Shown piece by piece: positions 1 to 9,100 of a stretch of 64,000 nt of DNA (position 1 is the stretch's first letter; each line of letters starts with the position of its first letter). The translations under genes were made by a program, and so were the position numbers. The notes under the pieces are model-generated. The model was not told where the DNA came from, ran no database searches, and worked only from the letters and a program-made list of their open reading frames with translations. The DNA is from Nesterenkonia haasae (GTDB taxonomy: Bacteria; Actinomycetota; Actinomycetes; Actinomycetales; Micrococcaceae), in the NCBI RefSeq assembly GCF_010119385.1, contig NZ_VFIE01000018.1, positions 141,883 through 205,882 on the forward strand. The letters are read 5' to 3'.

Positions 1-344
1 GGGCTGCTCGAGTGGTGTTCGACATCGGCGTGCACTGTGGTTTCCGCGCGCCGGCCGAATGGGGCTCCCAGGTGTGGAACCCCGTCAACGGCAGGGCGTT
101 CCTCCAAGAACACCTACCAATCTCCGAGGCACAGCTGGAGTTCGAGCTGACCCGGTACCTGGGTTGGCCCGGTCAGGCGCCGAGCTACAAGGTAGGTCAG
201 CGGGTCTTCCAGCAGATCCGTGCCAACCGGGAGCGGGCCTCCCACCAGGCCGGAGAGAACTTCGATCTCCGCGCGTTCCACACCGAACTGCTCCACCTAG
301 GCGCCCTAGGCCTAGACACGTTGCGCTGGGCCATGCAGAAGTAG
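1..344 (+). CDS. DUF885 family protein, C-terminal part (5' end outside window)
   Basis: The reading frame is open from base 3 and ends in TAG at 344, so only about the last 113 residues are present. The segment reads RVVFDIGVH near the start, then RYLGWPGQAPSYKVGQ and FDLRAFHTELL. This order matches the C-terminal part of DUF885 proteins, which have a zinc-metallopeptidase-like helical fold and whose cellular substrates are mostly unknown. The remaining C-terminus, LRWAMQK, is ordinary. The purine nucleoside phosphorylase gene follows after 45 bases on the same strand, so co-transcription is possible but not shown. Family assignment is fairly sure; function is not. Confidence 0.75.
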   Translation, partial: AARVVFDIGVHCGFRAPAEWGSQVWNPVNGRAFLQEHLPISEAQLEFELTRYLGWPGQAPSYKVGQRVFQQIRANRERASHQAGENFDLRAFHTELLHLGALGLDTLRWAMQK

Positions 345-389
345 TCCATCTCAGAAACAGCACCGGTGTCCCACGGTAGATTGGAGACT

Positions 390-1229
390 ATGAGCAGCGA
401 CGACCACACCAATGACCCCACCAGTCTGCCGAACCAGCAGGCGGAGAGCGCAGCCAGAACCCTGCTGCAAGCCGCTGGAACTGATCGAATCGACCTTGCC
501 TGCACACTCGGCTCCGGCTGGAGCGAGGCCGCAGGGCATCTGGGCGAACTGGTCACAGAAATCGACGCCCAGGATGTCCCCGGGTTCCGCACCTCGTGGG
601 TTCCCGGGCACTCAGGATCACTGAAAATCATCAGGACACCCAACGGCAAGCATGTGTTGGTGATCGGAGCCAGGACGCACTATTACGAAGGTCACGGTGT
701 CGATGCCGTGGCACACGGGGTGCGCACAGCGGCTGCGGCTGGGGCCGGCGTCGTCGTGCTCACCAACGGGTGCGGAGGGCTGAACCCCCAGTGGAACCCG
801 GGCACCCCGGTGATGATTCGCGACCACCTGAACCTCACCGGAAACTCACCTCTGCGCGGTGCTCACTTCGTGGACCTGACAGACCTCTACTCCCCGCGTA
901 TCCGAGCAATAGCCCAGCAGATTGACCCCGCACTCGAAGAAGGGGTCTACGCCCAACTGCCTGGTCCGCACTATGAGACTCCAGCGGAAATCCGCTATCT
1001 GAAGACCATCGGGGCGGATCTTGTAGGAATGTCGACGGCCTTGGAAGCTATCGCGGCCCGCGCAGCCGGCATGGAGGTCTTCGGCATCTCCTTGGTCACC
1101 AACCTGGCCGCAGGTATCTCGACTCAGCCGCTGAGCCATGAGGAAGTCATCGAATCGGGGCAGGCGGCCGCACCACGCATTGCTGCTTTGTTGGCCGGGA
1201 TTGTCGACAAGACGTTGGAGGAAGGCTGA
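390..1229 (+). CDS. punA: Purine nucleoside phosphorylase (trimeric, PNP/PunA class)
   Basis: Cytosolic enzyme that phosphorolyses inosine and guanosine (and deoxy forms) to base plus (deoxy)ribose-1-phosphate. About 279 residues, the usual length for the trimeric class. Visible family blocks are LGSGWSEAA near the N-terminus (phosphate loop), GARTHYYEGH, LTNGCGGL, GPHYETPAEIR and VGMSTALEAIAAR. The reading frame is open upstream to a GTG at 366, but the ATG at 390 follows GGAG and gives the more typical N-terminus. It heads a salvage operon: the phosphohexomutase-like gene starts 2 bases after its stop and deoC follows, so ribose-1-phosphate can be passed directly to those enzymes. M. tuberculosis has the same deoD-pmmB order. 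Confidence 0.93.
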   Translation: MSSDDHTNDPTSLPNQQAESAARTLLQAAGTDRIDLACTLGSGWSEAAGHLGELVTEIDAQDVPGFRTSWVPGHSGSLKIIRTPNGKHVLVIGARTHYYEGHGVDAVAHGVRTAAAAGAGVVVLTNGCGGLNPQWNPGTPVMIRDHLNLTGNSPLRGAHFVDLTDLYSPRIRAIAQQIDPALEEGVYAQLPGPHYETPAEIRYLKTIGADLVGMSTALEAIAARAAGMEVFGISLVTNLAAGISTQPLSHEEVIESGQAAAPRIAALLAGIVDKTLEEG

Positions 1230-1231
1230 TC

Positions 1232-3049
1232 ATGACGGAGCTGCGCAGCGATACGTTGCTGACGACTGTTGGGCGTTGGATCGAACTCGACCCTGACCCA
1301 GGCACGCGCGCCGAACTCACCGAACTGCTCGAGGACGCCCAGGGCGGCGGTCAGGTAGCCTACGACTCGCTGGAACGGCTGTTCGCCGGTCGCCTCGCAT
1401 TCGGCACCGCTGGACTCCGAGCTGAGCTTGGGCCAGGTCCGCTGCGCATGAACCGTCTGGTGGTCCGTCAGACGGCTGTGGGTCTGCTGAAGTACGCCAA
1501 TGAGAAGCTTCCTTCAGCTCGCCGGATCGTCATCGGGTTTGATGCGCGCTACCAGTCCGATGAGTTCGCTTTTGACACCGCAGAGATCTTCCGTGACGCA
1601 GGATGGGACGTCCACCTGTTCGATCAGCCGGGGCCCACTCCCCTGTTGGCTCGGCAAGTACTGGTACAGGACGCAGACGTGGGGGTGATGGTCACCGCTA
1701 GCCACAACCCGCCACGTGACAACGGCTACAAGGTCTATCTGGGCGGTGGGCTCTCCCGGCACCTCGAACCCGATGGGCTCGGCGTGGGCGCACAGATCGT
1801 CTCTCCGGTGGATCAGGAGATTGCGCAGACCATCGAAACTGTCGTGGGAGAGGATTTCGCCCCCCATGCGGCGGCACCAGCCGCTCTGCCCGCCACTGAG
1901 GTGACCCGCCCGACTGGTGTGAACTCCATTGGAGAGCACGCCAGGCACAGCTATCAGCGTGAGGCGCTGGAGCTGCTGGATCCGGAGAACTACCCCCACC
2001 GAGACATCACCATTGTCTACACAGCTATGCACGGAGTCGGTGGCCAAGCTGTCACCGATCTGCTGGAGGCTGGCGGGTTCGCTGAGGTTGTCGCCGTCAA
2101 AGAGCAGTTCGAGCCTGATGCTGCATTCCCCACCGCGGACTTCCCCAACCCGGAAGAGGACGGCGCACTCGACCTGGCGCTGAAAGCTGCTCGCGACCAC
2201 GATGCAGACCTGGTGCTGGCCAATGATCCCGACGCCGACAGGTTGTCCGCGGCGGTCTACGATGCGACCACCCAGTCGTGGAGGCAACTCTCCGGAGATG
2301 AGATCGGAGCCCTCCTGGGTCGGCACATTCTGGAACGCGGCCCGCTGCGGGACGGTTGGCAGACCAGGGACGGTGATGACCAGCCGGTCATCGGCAACTC
2401 TGTGGTGTCCTCCAGACTTCTGGGCAAGCTCGCAGAGTCCCGCGGTCTGGGGCATGAAGAGACTCTCACAGGTTTCAAATGGCTGGCCCGGGTTCCGAAC
2501 ATCATCTTCGGCTATGAGGAAGCCATCGGATTCGACGTGGACCCGGTTCATGTCCGGGACAAGGACGGAGTCTCGGCTGCGTTGATCTTCAGTGAGCTTA
2601 TGGCTGACCTCAAGGCCAAGGGCACCAGCGCCATTGAGGCGCTCGATGAGATCGCCGCCGAAGCCGGAGTCCATGCCACCGGGCAGGTGACCATTCGGGT
2701 GGACGATCTGTCCCAACTCGGTGAGGTCACTGCTGCGCTGCGCAAAGCGCCGCCTGCGGAAATCGCCGGGGATGCTGTGGTCGATTCACTGGACCTGCAG
2801 TCAGTGCCGCTGCCCGGCAAAGAGTTCACATCTGCAAAGTCCACCGATGCGCTGATCTACCTGACAGCTGCCGGCCATCGAGTGATTGTTCGACCCTCCG
2901 GCACGGAGCCGAAGGTGAAATGCTATTTGGAGGCCGTGTCGGCTCCCGAGTCAGAGGATTCAAGCGCTGTTTCCGCTGCTCGCACTGAGGCCGAGACGCA
3001 CCTGACACGTATGCGCAGCTCCATGCAAGAGATCCTGGGAAAGGACTGA
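1232..3049 (+). CDS. Alpha-D-phosphohexomutase family enzyme, probable phosphopentomutase/phosphoglucomutase (PmmB-like)
   Basis: 605 residues. The catalytic phosphoserine loop is TASHNPPRDNGYKVY, with Ser at about residue 157. The metal loop is DPDADR, the sugar-specificity segment is GYEEAIGF, and the phosphate-binding end is RPSGTEPKVK. These define the alpha-D-phosphohexomutase superfamily. Its place between purine nucleoside phosphorylase and deoC makes interconversion of (deoxy)ribose-1-phosphate and -5-phosphate the likely physiological job. Annotation pipelines often call such proteins phosphomannomutase, and glucose-1-phosphate activity is equally possible. The ATG lies 2 bases after the upstream stop, behind a GGAAGG ribosome site. 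Confidence 0.9.
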   Translation: MTELRSDTLLTTVGRWIELDPDPGTRAELTELLEDAQGGGQVAYDSLERLFAGRLAFGTAGLRAELGPGPLRMNRLVVRQTAVGLLKYANEKLPSARRIVIGFDARYQSDEFAFDTAEIFRDAGWDVHLFDQPGPTPLLARQVLVQDADVGVMVTASHNPPRDNGYKVYLGGGLSRHLEPDGLGVGAQIVSPVDQEIAQTIETVVGEDFAPHAAAPAALPATEVTRPTGVNSIGEHARHSYQREALELLDPENYPHRDITIVYTAMHGVGGQAVTDLLEAGGFAEVVAVKEQFEPDAAFPTADFPNPEEDGALDLALKAARDHDADLVLANDPDADRLSAAVYDATTQSWRQLSGDEIGALLGRHILERGPLRDGWQTRDGDDQPVIGNSVVSSRLLGKLAESRGLGHEETLTGFKWLARVPNIIFGYEEAIGFDVDPVHVRDKDGVSAALIFSELMADLKAKGTSAIEALDEIAAEAGVHATGQVTIRVDDLSQLGEVTAALRKAPPAEIAGDAVVDSLDLQSVPLPGKEFTSAKSTDALIYLTAAGHRVIVRPSGTEPKVKCYLEAVSAPESEDSSAVSAARTEAETHLTRMRSSMQEILGKD

Positions 3050-3053
3050 CCCT

Positions 3054-3749
3054 GTGAGTGCTACTCCAACACCAGGCAGCTTGGCCGGCATCATCGACCA
3101 CACTGTACTGAAACCCGATACGGATGAGGCCACCGTGCGCCGGGTGATCGCCGAAGCGATCGAGAACAAGTTTGCCGCGGTCTGCATCAATCCCAAGTGG
3201 GTGGCTCTGACAGCTCAAGGGCTGGTCGGCACCGCGGTGAAGACCTGCACGGTGGTGGGGTTCCCGCTGGGGGCGACGACCACAGCGCAGAAGGTCTTCG
3301 AAACTCAGGAGGCGGTGGCCGCTGGGGCCGAAGAAATCGACATGGTCGTGGACATCGCAGATGCCAACGCTGGGGCCGACGACGCCGTAGTCGCCCAGAT
3401 TGCCGCGATTGCGGCGGCTGCCCACGCGGGAGGAGCTCTGCTCAAAGTGATCCTCGAGACTGCCTTGCTGACAGACGAGGCCAAGGTTCTGGTCTGCCGC
3501 GCGGCTGAGGCCGCAGGGGCCGAGTTCGTGAAGACCTCCACCGGTTTCGCCGGCGGTGGCGCGACGGTCGAGGACATCGCCCTGATGCACCGTGAAGTCG
3601 GAGGGCGGCTCGGCATTAAGGCCTCCGGCGGTGTGCGAACCTATCACGACGCCGTGGCTGTAGTCCGAGCTGGGGCAACACGGATCGGGGCCAGCTCGTC
3701 TCTTGATATTGTGGGAGCAGAAAATTCCAGCACCGGTGACGGCTATTAG
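3054..3749 (+). CDS. deoC: Deoxyribose-phosphate aldolase
   Basis: Class I aldolase splitting 2-deoxyribose-5-phosphate to glyceraldehyde-3-phosphate and acetaldehyde in the cytosol. 231 residues. The Schiff-base lysine is in FVKTSTGF (Lys160), and the second active-site lysine is in GIKASGGVRT (Lys189). LKVILETALL is the usual TIM-barrel strand. It starts with GTG four bases after the mutase stop and is the third gene of the nucleoside-salvage operon, completing conversion of deoxynucleosides to central metabolites. The C-terminus (SLDIVGAENSSTGDGY) is slightly extended, as is common in actinobacterial DeoC. Confidence 0.95.
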   Translation: MSATPTPGSLAGIIDHTVLKPDTDEATVRRVIAEAIENKFAAVCINPKWVALTAQGLVGTAVKTCTVVGFPLGATTTAQKVFETQEAVAAGAEEIDMVVDIADANAGADDAVVAQIAAIAAAAHAGGALLKVILETALLTDEAKVLVCRAAEAAGAEFVKTSTGFAGGGATVEDIALMHREVGGRLGIKASGGVRTYHDAVAVVRAGATRIGASSSLDIVGAENSSTGDGY

Positions 3750-3793
3750 TAGCGACATCGCCGGTGGACACCACTGCACAGTAGAGGGATCGC

Positions 3794-4126
3794 ATGATTG
3801 ACGCTCGCGGCCAGGTCAAGGCCTACTCCGGACAGGGACACTTCCTCGGCAACCTGGTTGCCTTCCTCTTCGTGTTCGGCCTTCTGCTGGGTTCGATGGT
3901 GGCACTCAATTTCTGGGACCTCGATGCAGCATGGTGGCCTGGGCTGGCCTTCCTGGCGCTGTACACCGGGGCTTTCCTGATCGCTAAGGAAGTGATCGGA
4001 GTCTCCGACACCCTGGAAACGCAGGACCTCCATGGTGAGCACGGTGAACCGCTCGACGCCATGGCTTCCAGGGAGGCCGAGTCGGCTGCTCCTCGGGGAG
4101 AACGCCAGCCTTCTGATCAGCGCTGA
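3794..4126 (+). CDS. Small membrane protein, two predicted transmembrane helices
   Basis: 110 residues, not recognised. Residues from about 18 to 40 (LGNLVAFLFVFGLLLGSMVAL) and 48 to 67 (PGLAFLALYTGAFLIAKEV) are hydrophobic and look like two membrane spans. The rest is a polar, acidic tail rich in Glu, Ala and Arg that probably lies in the cytosol. ATG follows AGAGGGATCGC. It lies 44 bases after deoC and faces mfd with only 9 bases between stops. It could be co-transcribed with the salvage operon, but nothing in the protein links it to nucleoside uptake. Confidence 0.7.
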   Translation: MIDARGQVKAYSGQGHFLGNLVAFLFVFGLLLGSMVALNFWDLDAAWWPGLAFLALYTGAFLIAKEVIGVSDTLETQDLHGEHGEPLDAMASREAESAAPRGERQPSDQR

Positions 4127-4135
4127 ACCGTCTCC

Positions 4136-7100
4136 TTATGCAGTAGGTGCGAACAAGGCGTCGTAGACCTGATTCAGCCACTCCAGCAGGGCGCCGTCGG
4201 TAAGGTCCTCGCCTCCGATCCGCTTGGTGGTGGGCTTGGTGAGCAGAACCTGTTGCATCGACGCCTTGTGCTGACCTGTGAACATCCGCTCCATCCGCAG
4301 CTGCCGTGACTCCGGCAGTTCTGCCACTGGCGCGAACCGAATGAACTTACCCTGTGCTCCAACATCAGTGATGCCCACAGCGCGGACCCGGTTGCGGAAG
4401 CGGGTGACCTCCACGAGGTTCAGCGCCGCCGCCGGCAGCTCTCCGTAGCGATCCGTCCACTCGGCCACCACCTCTTGGACTTTGTCCTCCGTGTCCGCCG
4501 CCGCCAGCTTCCGGTAACCTTCTAGCCGGAGGGGCTCCGAGGGAACATAGACCCCCGGTAGGTGAGCGTTGATGGGCAGCTCAATCTTGACCTCTTCCGG
4601 GTGAGTGTCCTCTTCGCCGCGGAAATCGGCCACTGCCTCTCCGACCATGCGCAGATAGAGGTCGAACCCAACACCTTCTATGTGTCCGGACTGTTCTCCT
4701 CCCAAAAGGTTTCCGGCACCGCGAAGCTGGAGGTCCTTCTTGGCCAGTTGGAAGCCGGCGCCCAGCTCATTATGTGCCGCGACTGCTTTGAGCCGTTCCA
4801 AAGCGTCCTCACCCAGCGGCTTCTCAGCGGGGTACAGGAAGTAGGCGTAGGCACGCTCCCGGGAACGGCCGACTCGTCCGCGCAGCTGGTGCAACTGGCT
4901 GAGCCCGAATGCGCTAGCTCGGTCGACGATTAACGTATTGGCATTGGAGATGTCCAAACCGGTTTCGATGATGGTGGTGGAGACCAGTACATCGAATCGC
5001 CGTTCCCAGAAGTCCTGAACGATCTGCTCCAGTTGAGTCTCACCCATCTGCCCATGGGCGACCTCCACCCTGGCCTCGGGCACCAACTCGCGGATGCGTG
5101 CGGCCACACGGTCAATATCGGCGACCCGGTTGTGCACGAAGAAGACCTGACCTTCGCGCATAAGTTCACGGCGGATGGCAGCCGAAACCTGCTTATCAGT
5201 GTAGGGCCCCACGTAGGTCAGTACAGGGTGACGTTCCTCAGGTGGGGTGTTCAGTTCCGAGGTCTCGCGGATACCCGCCAGGGACATCTCCAGTGTGCGG
5301 GGGATGGGAGTTGCGGTCATGGCAAGCACATCGACATTGGTACGCATCTTCTTCAGCTGCTCTTTGTGCTCGACACCGAACCGCTGTTCTTCATCAACGA
5401 CAACCAGTCCGAGGTCCTTGAACTGGACATCCTTGCTCAGCAGGCGGTGGGTACCGATGACCACATCGATGGTCCCCTCCTGCAGCCCAAGCATGACTTC
5501 TTTGGACTCTTTGGGACTCTGGAAGCGGGAAAGTGCGCGGACCCGGACTGGGAACCCTGCATAGCGTTCGGTGAACGTCTCATAGTGCTGGGAGACGAGC
5601 AGCGTGGTGGGCACAAGCACTGCTACCTGTTTGCCGTCCTGCACAGCCTTGAAGGCAGCGCGTATGGCGATCTCCGTCTTACCGAACCCCACATCCCCAG
5701 AAATCAGCCGGTCCATGGGGACCTCAGCTTCCATATCTGCCTTGACCTGGTCCATAGCAGAGAGCTGATCTGGGGTTTCGACGTAGGGGAAGGCGTCTTC
5801 CAACTCAGCCTGCCAAGGTGTGTCAGAAGCGTATGAATGACCCCGCGAAGCCATCCGGGCCGCATAGAGCCTGATGAGCTCGGCAGCGATTTCCTTAACC
5901 GCCTTGCGTGCCTTTCGTTTGGTAGCTGACCAATCGGAGCCGCCCATCTTGGACAACTTCGGCTCGTCTCCGCCCACATACTGAGAAACCTGGTCCAGCT
6001 GGTCGGTGGGGACCATAAGCCTGTCTTTGGGAGCGCCGCGCTTTGATGCGGCGTAGTCCAGCACCATGTACTCGCGCATACCGGCGGTCCCGGCGCGGAT
6101 CGACTGGGGAGATCCCACGGGCCGCTGGATGAGCTCGACGAACTGACCGATCCCGTGCTGTTCGTGGACCACGAAGTCACCCTTGGCAAGAGAGAGCGGG
6201 TCCACCGGGTTTTTCTTCCGGCGGGTCGCTCGGCCCTTCCCCGCTCGGGAGTCTTGGCGGATTGCCCGGCCGAGCATTTCTGACTCCGTCAGCAGCGCCA
6301 ACTGCAGTGAGTCCAGTGCAAAACCTTCGGAGACGTTCGCGGTGGTGACGGTGATCTGACCTGGCTGGGGCGCGGCGTCGAGCGTTCCGGAGAGCTGGTG
6401 CGGCACGTCATGCTCGGTAAGCAGCTCCGCGACACGCTGGGCAGATCCGGACCCGGCGGTTGTGACGACTACTGACCATTTGTCCTTGGCCCGGGTGGCC
6501 AAAAACTCCATCACCTGCTCCACGGAGCCGCGGTAGCCGATGGGTTCCCGCGAGTCGAGGGAGACGATATCAGCGTCCTGCTCGAGCTCCGAGTCCAACC
6601 CCAGAGAGGTGATCGACCACCAACCGACACCAAACTCCAGTGACGTTTCTCGGGTTTCGGTCAGGGAGGCGAAGGCCCCCGTGTCCAGGGATGATTGTTC
6701 CCGAGCAGTAATGTCGATCGGTGCTGAGGCACCATCGGAGCTGGCTTGCCAGGCGGCAGCCATGAACTCCTCATTCGTCGCAGCTAAGTCGTGGGCGCGG
6801 GTACGCACCTTCTCAGGCTCCACCACTACGGCCAGCGATCCCTCAGGGAGCTCTGCAACCAACGGCACCATCGAGTCGACCAGCACCGGGGTCAATGACT
6901 CCATGCCTTCGACCGCCTGGTGTTGGCTGATCTTCTCCAGCATGTCGACAGCATGCGGCATGGAGCTCATCAGACTCTTAGCCCGAGCTGCAATGTCCTC
7001 GCTGATCAGCAATTCCCGGCAGGGCACCGCGTGCACCACACCTGGAGGATCATCGGATTCGATAGACAGCTGGTCAGCGACCGAGAAGTGACGCAACTGT

Positions 7101-7744
7101 TCGACTTCATCCCCGAAGAACTCCACGCGTACCGGGTGGGTCTCATTAGGTGGGAAGATGTCCAGGATGCCGCCACGGACGGCGAACTCACCGCGGCGCG
7201 TCACCATGTCCACCCGGTTGTACGCGGCACCGGAGAGCCGCGCGACCACATCATCGAACTGGTAGAACTCACCCTTGTTCAGAGTGACTGGCTGGAGATC
7301 CCCCAAGCCCGCGACGATGGGCTGGATGACGGCCCTGATGGGCGCGATCACCACATCCAAGTGCCCCGCCTGCTCAGGATGTGCAAGCTGCCGAAGGATG
7401 CCCAGACGCCGCCCTACTGTGTCAGACCGTGGGGAGAGCCGCTCATGAGGCAGGGTTTCCCAGGAGGGGAAGTGCGCGACTTCGGCATCCGGAGCGAAGC
7501 AACTCAGCGCTGATTGGAGTTCTTCTGCCTCACGGTCGGTGGCAGTGATGGTGAGCACCACGGCGTCGTGGTGGTTCTTGCGCAAACCGGCGGCAACCTC
7601 AGCAATCAGGGCAGGTCGCAACCCCGAGGTCGCGGCGATCTGCAGCTCATCGGTGCGCTCGGCAGCAGGATGGGCGGCCGCTGAGACCACACGCGCGTAG
7701 GACGAGGATGCCGCCAGCGCATCTCGTAGACCTTTCAGTGACAC
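4136..7744 (-). CDS. mfd: Transcription-repair coupling factor Mfd
   Basis: About 1202 residues. Mfd is an ATP-dependent translocase that removes RNA polymerase stalled at DNA lesions and recruits UvrA. Order of parts: UvrB-like N-terminal region (SWETLPHERLSPRSD), polymerase-interaction domain (DFVVHEQHGIGQFVEL), RecG-like translocase with Walker A GDVGFGKTE and motif II DEEQRFG, motif VI QLRGRVGRSRERAYAYF, and a C-terminal TRCF domain. The frame is open upstream to 8077, but that stretch is not Mfd-like. The GTG at 7744, preceded by GGTGAGG, gives the normal Mfd N-terminus and length. The gene is transcribed away from the mycothiol-enzyme gene that begins near 7835. Confidence 0.96.
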   Translation of the reverse strand: MSLKGLRDALAASSSYARVVSAAAHPAAERTDELQIAATSGLRPALIAEVAAGLRKNHHDAVVLTITATDREAEELQSALSCFAPDAEVAHFPSWETLPHERLSPRSDTVGRRLGILRQLAHPEQAGHLDVVIAPIRAVIQPIVAGLGDLQPVTLNKGEFYQFDDVVARLSGAAYNRVDMVTRRGEFAVRGGILDIFPPNETHPVRVEFFGDEVEQLRHFSVADQLSIESDDPPGVVHAVPCRELLISEDIAARAKSLMSSMPHAVDMLEKISQHQAVEGMESLTPVLVDSMVPLVAELPEGSLAVVVEPEKVRTRAHDLAATNEEFMAAAWQASSDGASAPIDITAREQSSLDTGAFASLTETRETSLEFGVGWWSITSLGLDSELEQDADIVSLDSREPIGYRGSVEQVMEFLATRAKDKWSVVVTTAGSGSAQRVAELLTEHDVPHQLSGTLDAAPQPGQITVTTANVSEGFALDSLQLALLTESEMLGRAIRQDSRAGKGRATRRKKNPVDPLSLAKGDFVVHEQHGIGQFVELIQRPVGSPQSIRAGTAGMREYMVLDYAASKRGAPKDRLMVPTDQLDQVSQYVGGDEPKLSKMGGSDWSATKRKARKAVKEIAAELIRLYAARMASRGHSYASDTPWQAELEDAFPYVETPDQLSAMDQVKADMEAEVPMDRLISGDVGFGKTEIAIRAAFKAVQDGKQVAVLVPTTLLVSQHYETFTERYAGFPVRVRALSRFQSPKESKEVMLGLQEGTIDVVIGTHRLLSKDVQFKDLGLVVVDEEQRFGVEHKEQLKKMRTNVDVLAMTATPIPRTLEMSLAGIRETSELNTPPEERHPVLTYVGPYTDKQVSAAIRRELMREGQVFFVHNRVADIDRVAARIRELVPEARVEVAHGQMGETQLEQIVQDFWERRFDVLVSTTIIETGLDISNANTLIVDRASAFGLSQLHQLRGRVGRSRERAYAYFLYPAEKPLGEDALERLKAVAAHNELGAGFQLAKKDLQLRGAGNLLGGEQSGHIEGVGFDLYLRMVGEAVADFRGEEDTHPEEVKIELPINAHLPGVYVPSEPLRLEGYRKLAAADTEDKVQEVVAEWTDRYGELPAAALNLVEVTRFRNRVRAVGITDVGAQGKFIRFAPVAELPESRQLRMERMFTGQHKASMQQVLLTKPTTKRIGGEDLTDGALLEWLNQVYDALFAPTA

Positions 7745-7791
7745 GTCAAATACCTCACCATGTTCAGCCTCAGGGAAAAAGACCTCCCTCA

Positions 7792-7805
7792 CATTACCGG
7801 TAATG
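7792..7805. promoter_or_regulatory. 14-bp perfect palindrome between mfd and a divergent gene
   Basis: CATTACCGGTAATG is its own reverse complement. It sits between the mfd start (7744) and the next gene on the plus strand (about 7835), where promoters of the divergent pair are expected. A dimeric repressor site is a reasonable reading, but no regulator can be named. Confidence 0.45.
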
Positions 7806-7834
7806 CGCAGCGCGTGGAGTTGTATGCTCGTGAT

Positions 7835-8548
7835 GTGATCTGTCCCACCGGAAGACCTTGGATTGATGAGTTGGCAGCTGCGACCGAACAGTTCGCGGCT
7901 GTGCTCGTCTCTGCTGAACGGAACAGCGCCGTCCTCGCCTCTCCGGTGCAGGCCTGCCCCGGATGGGATCTTCGGGACCTCGCTGTGCACTTGGGGAGAA
8001 CTCACCGCTGGACAGTTGGCATCCTGGAGGGCGCCGACCCCAGGCAGCGGCCACAGAACCAGCCGGAGCCGGAGCACCTGCTCTCCGAGTGGTACGCCGC
8101 AGAAGCTGAAACACTGCGGAAGGAGCTGGCGTTAGCAGGTCCCGATGCTGCCTGCTGGACGTTGGTTGAGGACCAGCGGACAGCACTGTTCTGGCAGCGC
8201 CGACAGGTGCACGAAACGCTGATACACCTCTGGGATGCGCGCCATGCCCTGGGACAGAGGCTTCAGATGGATCCCGCACTATCTTTCGACGGTGTGGCGG
8301 AGGTCCGCGATGTGATGTACCCGCGGATGGTGAGAGCTGAAAGGGTGGCGCCCCTGCAGAAGAATCTGGCCTTCTCGGCAACCGATCTCGACGCCGAACC
8401 GATCGTCATCGGCGACGCTGAGCAGACCGTTGAAGTCCACGGCCCGGCTCCAGAGCTCCTGCTGCTGGTGTGGCACCGTGTCCCATGGAGACCCACTTAC
8501 GGTGACCACGATGCCGCGGAACTGATTACACAGTCTCTGGTGCCGTAA
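7835..8548 (+). CDS. Maleylpyruvate isomerase family, mycothiol-dependent enzyme (DinB-like fold)
   Basis: About 237 residues. The N-terminal block CPGWDLRDLAVHLGRTHRW and the later VHETLIHLWDARHALG match the MDMPI/mycothiol S-transferase family, a four-helix DinB-like fold with a His-rich metal site. Family members use mycothiol as the thiol cofactor, which supports an actinobacterial host; the substrate of this one is unknown. The start is uncertain. The frame is open from ATG 7760, but that would run over the palindrome and the divergent promoter region. GTG 7814 or 7835 are better candidates, and 7835 is used here. Confidence 0.8.
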   Translation: MICPTGRPWIDELAAATEQFAAVLVSAERNSAVLASPVQACPGWDLRDLAVHLGRTHRWTVGILEGADPRQRPQNQPEPEHLLSEWYAAEAETLRKELALAGPDAACWTLVEDQRTALFWQRRQVHETLIHLWDARHALGQRLQMDPALSFDGVAEVRDVMYPRMVRAERVAPLQKNLAFSATDLDAEPIVIGDAEQTVEVHGPAPELLLLVWHRVPWRPTYGDHDAAELITQSLVP

Positions 8549-8563
8549 GCGAGGGTGATACCG

Positions 8564-9046
8564 ATGACATTTCTGGACACTTTGATGGTCGCCGATGCCG
8601 AGTATTCGGTGACTCGTGCCGTAGCTGACGATGTTCCGCAGCTGGTGGCGCTGCTCAGGGACGACCCCCTCGGAGCGCAACGTGAAACAGCCTCAGCAGA
8701 GCAATATCTTGAGGCCTTCCACCAGGTCGATGCTGACCCGCAGCAATATCTGCTGGTCCTGCGGAATGCGCAGGATGACATCGTCGGCACTGCCCAAGTG
8801 ACGTTCATTCCATACCTCGTCCGAGGCGGAACGATGAGGCTGCACATCGAAGCGGTGCGACTGGCAGCGCGGGAGCGAGGCCGCGGTTTAGGCTCGGCCT
8901 TCTTCGACTGGATTCATCAGTTCGGCCGCGACCGCGGTGCACGGCTGGCGCAGCTCACCTCCGACAACGACCGGGCGGATGCTCTTCGATTCTATGAGAA
9001 TCTCGGATACACCCCCAGTCACGTGGGGTACAAGCGAACACTCTGA
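8564..9046 (+). CDS. GNAT family N-acetyltransferase
   Basis: 160 residues. The acetyl-CoA pyrophosphate loop is present as ARERGRGLGSAFFDW (R/QxxGxG/A type), followed by LTSDNDRADALRFYENLGY, the usual C-terminal half of the GNAT fold. Substrate unknown. ATG 8564 is chosen over the in-frame GTG 8555 because GAGGGTG lies seven bases upstream of it. It follows the mycothiol-enzyme gene by 15 bases on the same strand, so the two are probably co-transcribed. Confidence 0.88.
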   Translation: MTFLDTLMVADAEYSVTRAVADDVPQLVALLRDDPLGAQRETASAEQYLEAFHQVDADPQQYLLVLRNAQDDIVGTAQVTFIPYLVRGGTMRLHIEAVRLAARERGRGLGSAFFDWIHQFGRDRGARLAQLTSDNDRADALRFYENLGYTPSHVGYKRTL

Positions 9047-9100
9047 GGCAGTGACCGCACGGAGTCATAACCTGCAGAGCTCCACAGTAGGATGCCGATC

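Noticed and set aside
1514..2716. Long minus-strand open frame (about 400 codons) opposite the phosphohexomutase gene
   Set aside because: It is the codon-position shadow of a GC-rich gene; its protein has no recognisable motif, and the plus-strand gene is complete with all catalytic motifs.
2826..3779. Minus-strand open frame of 317 codons opposite deoC
   Set aside because: Shadow of deoC and the end of the mutase gene; low-complexity composition and no ribosome site.
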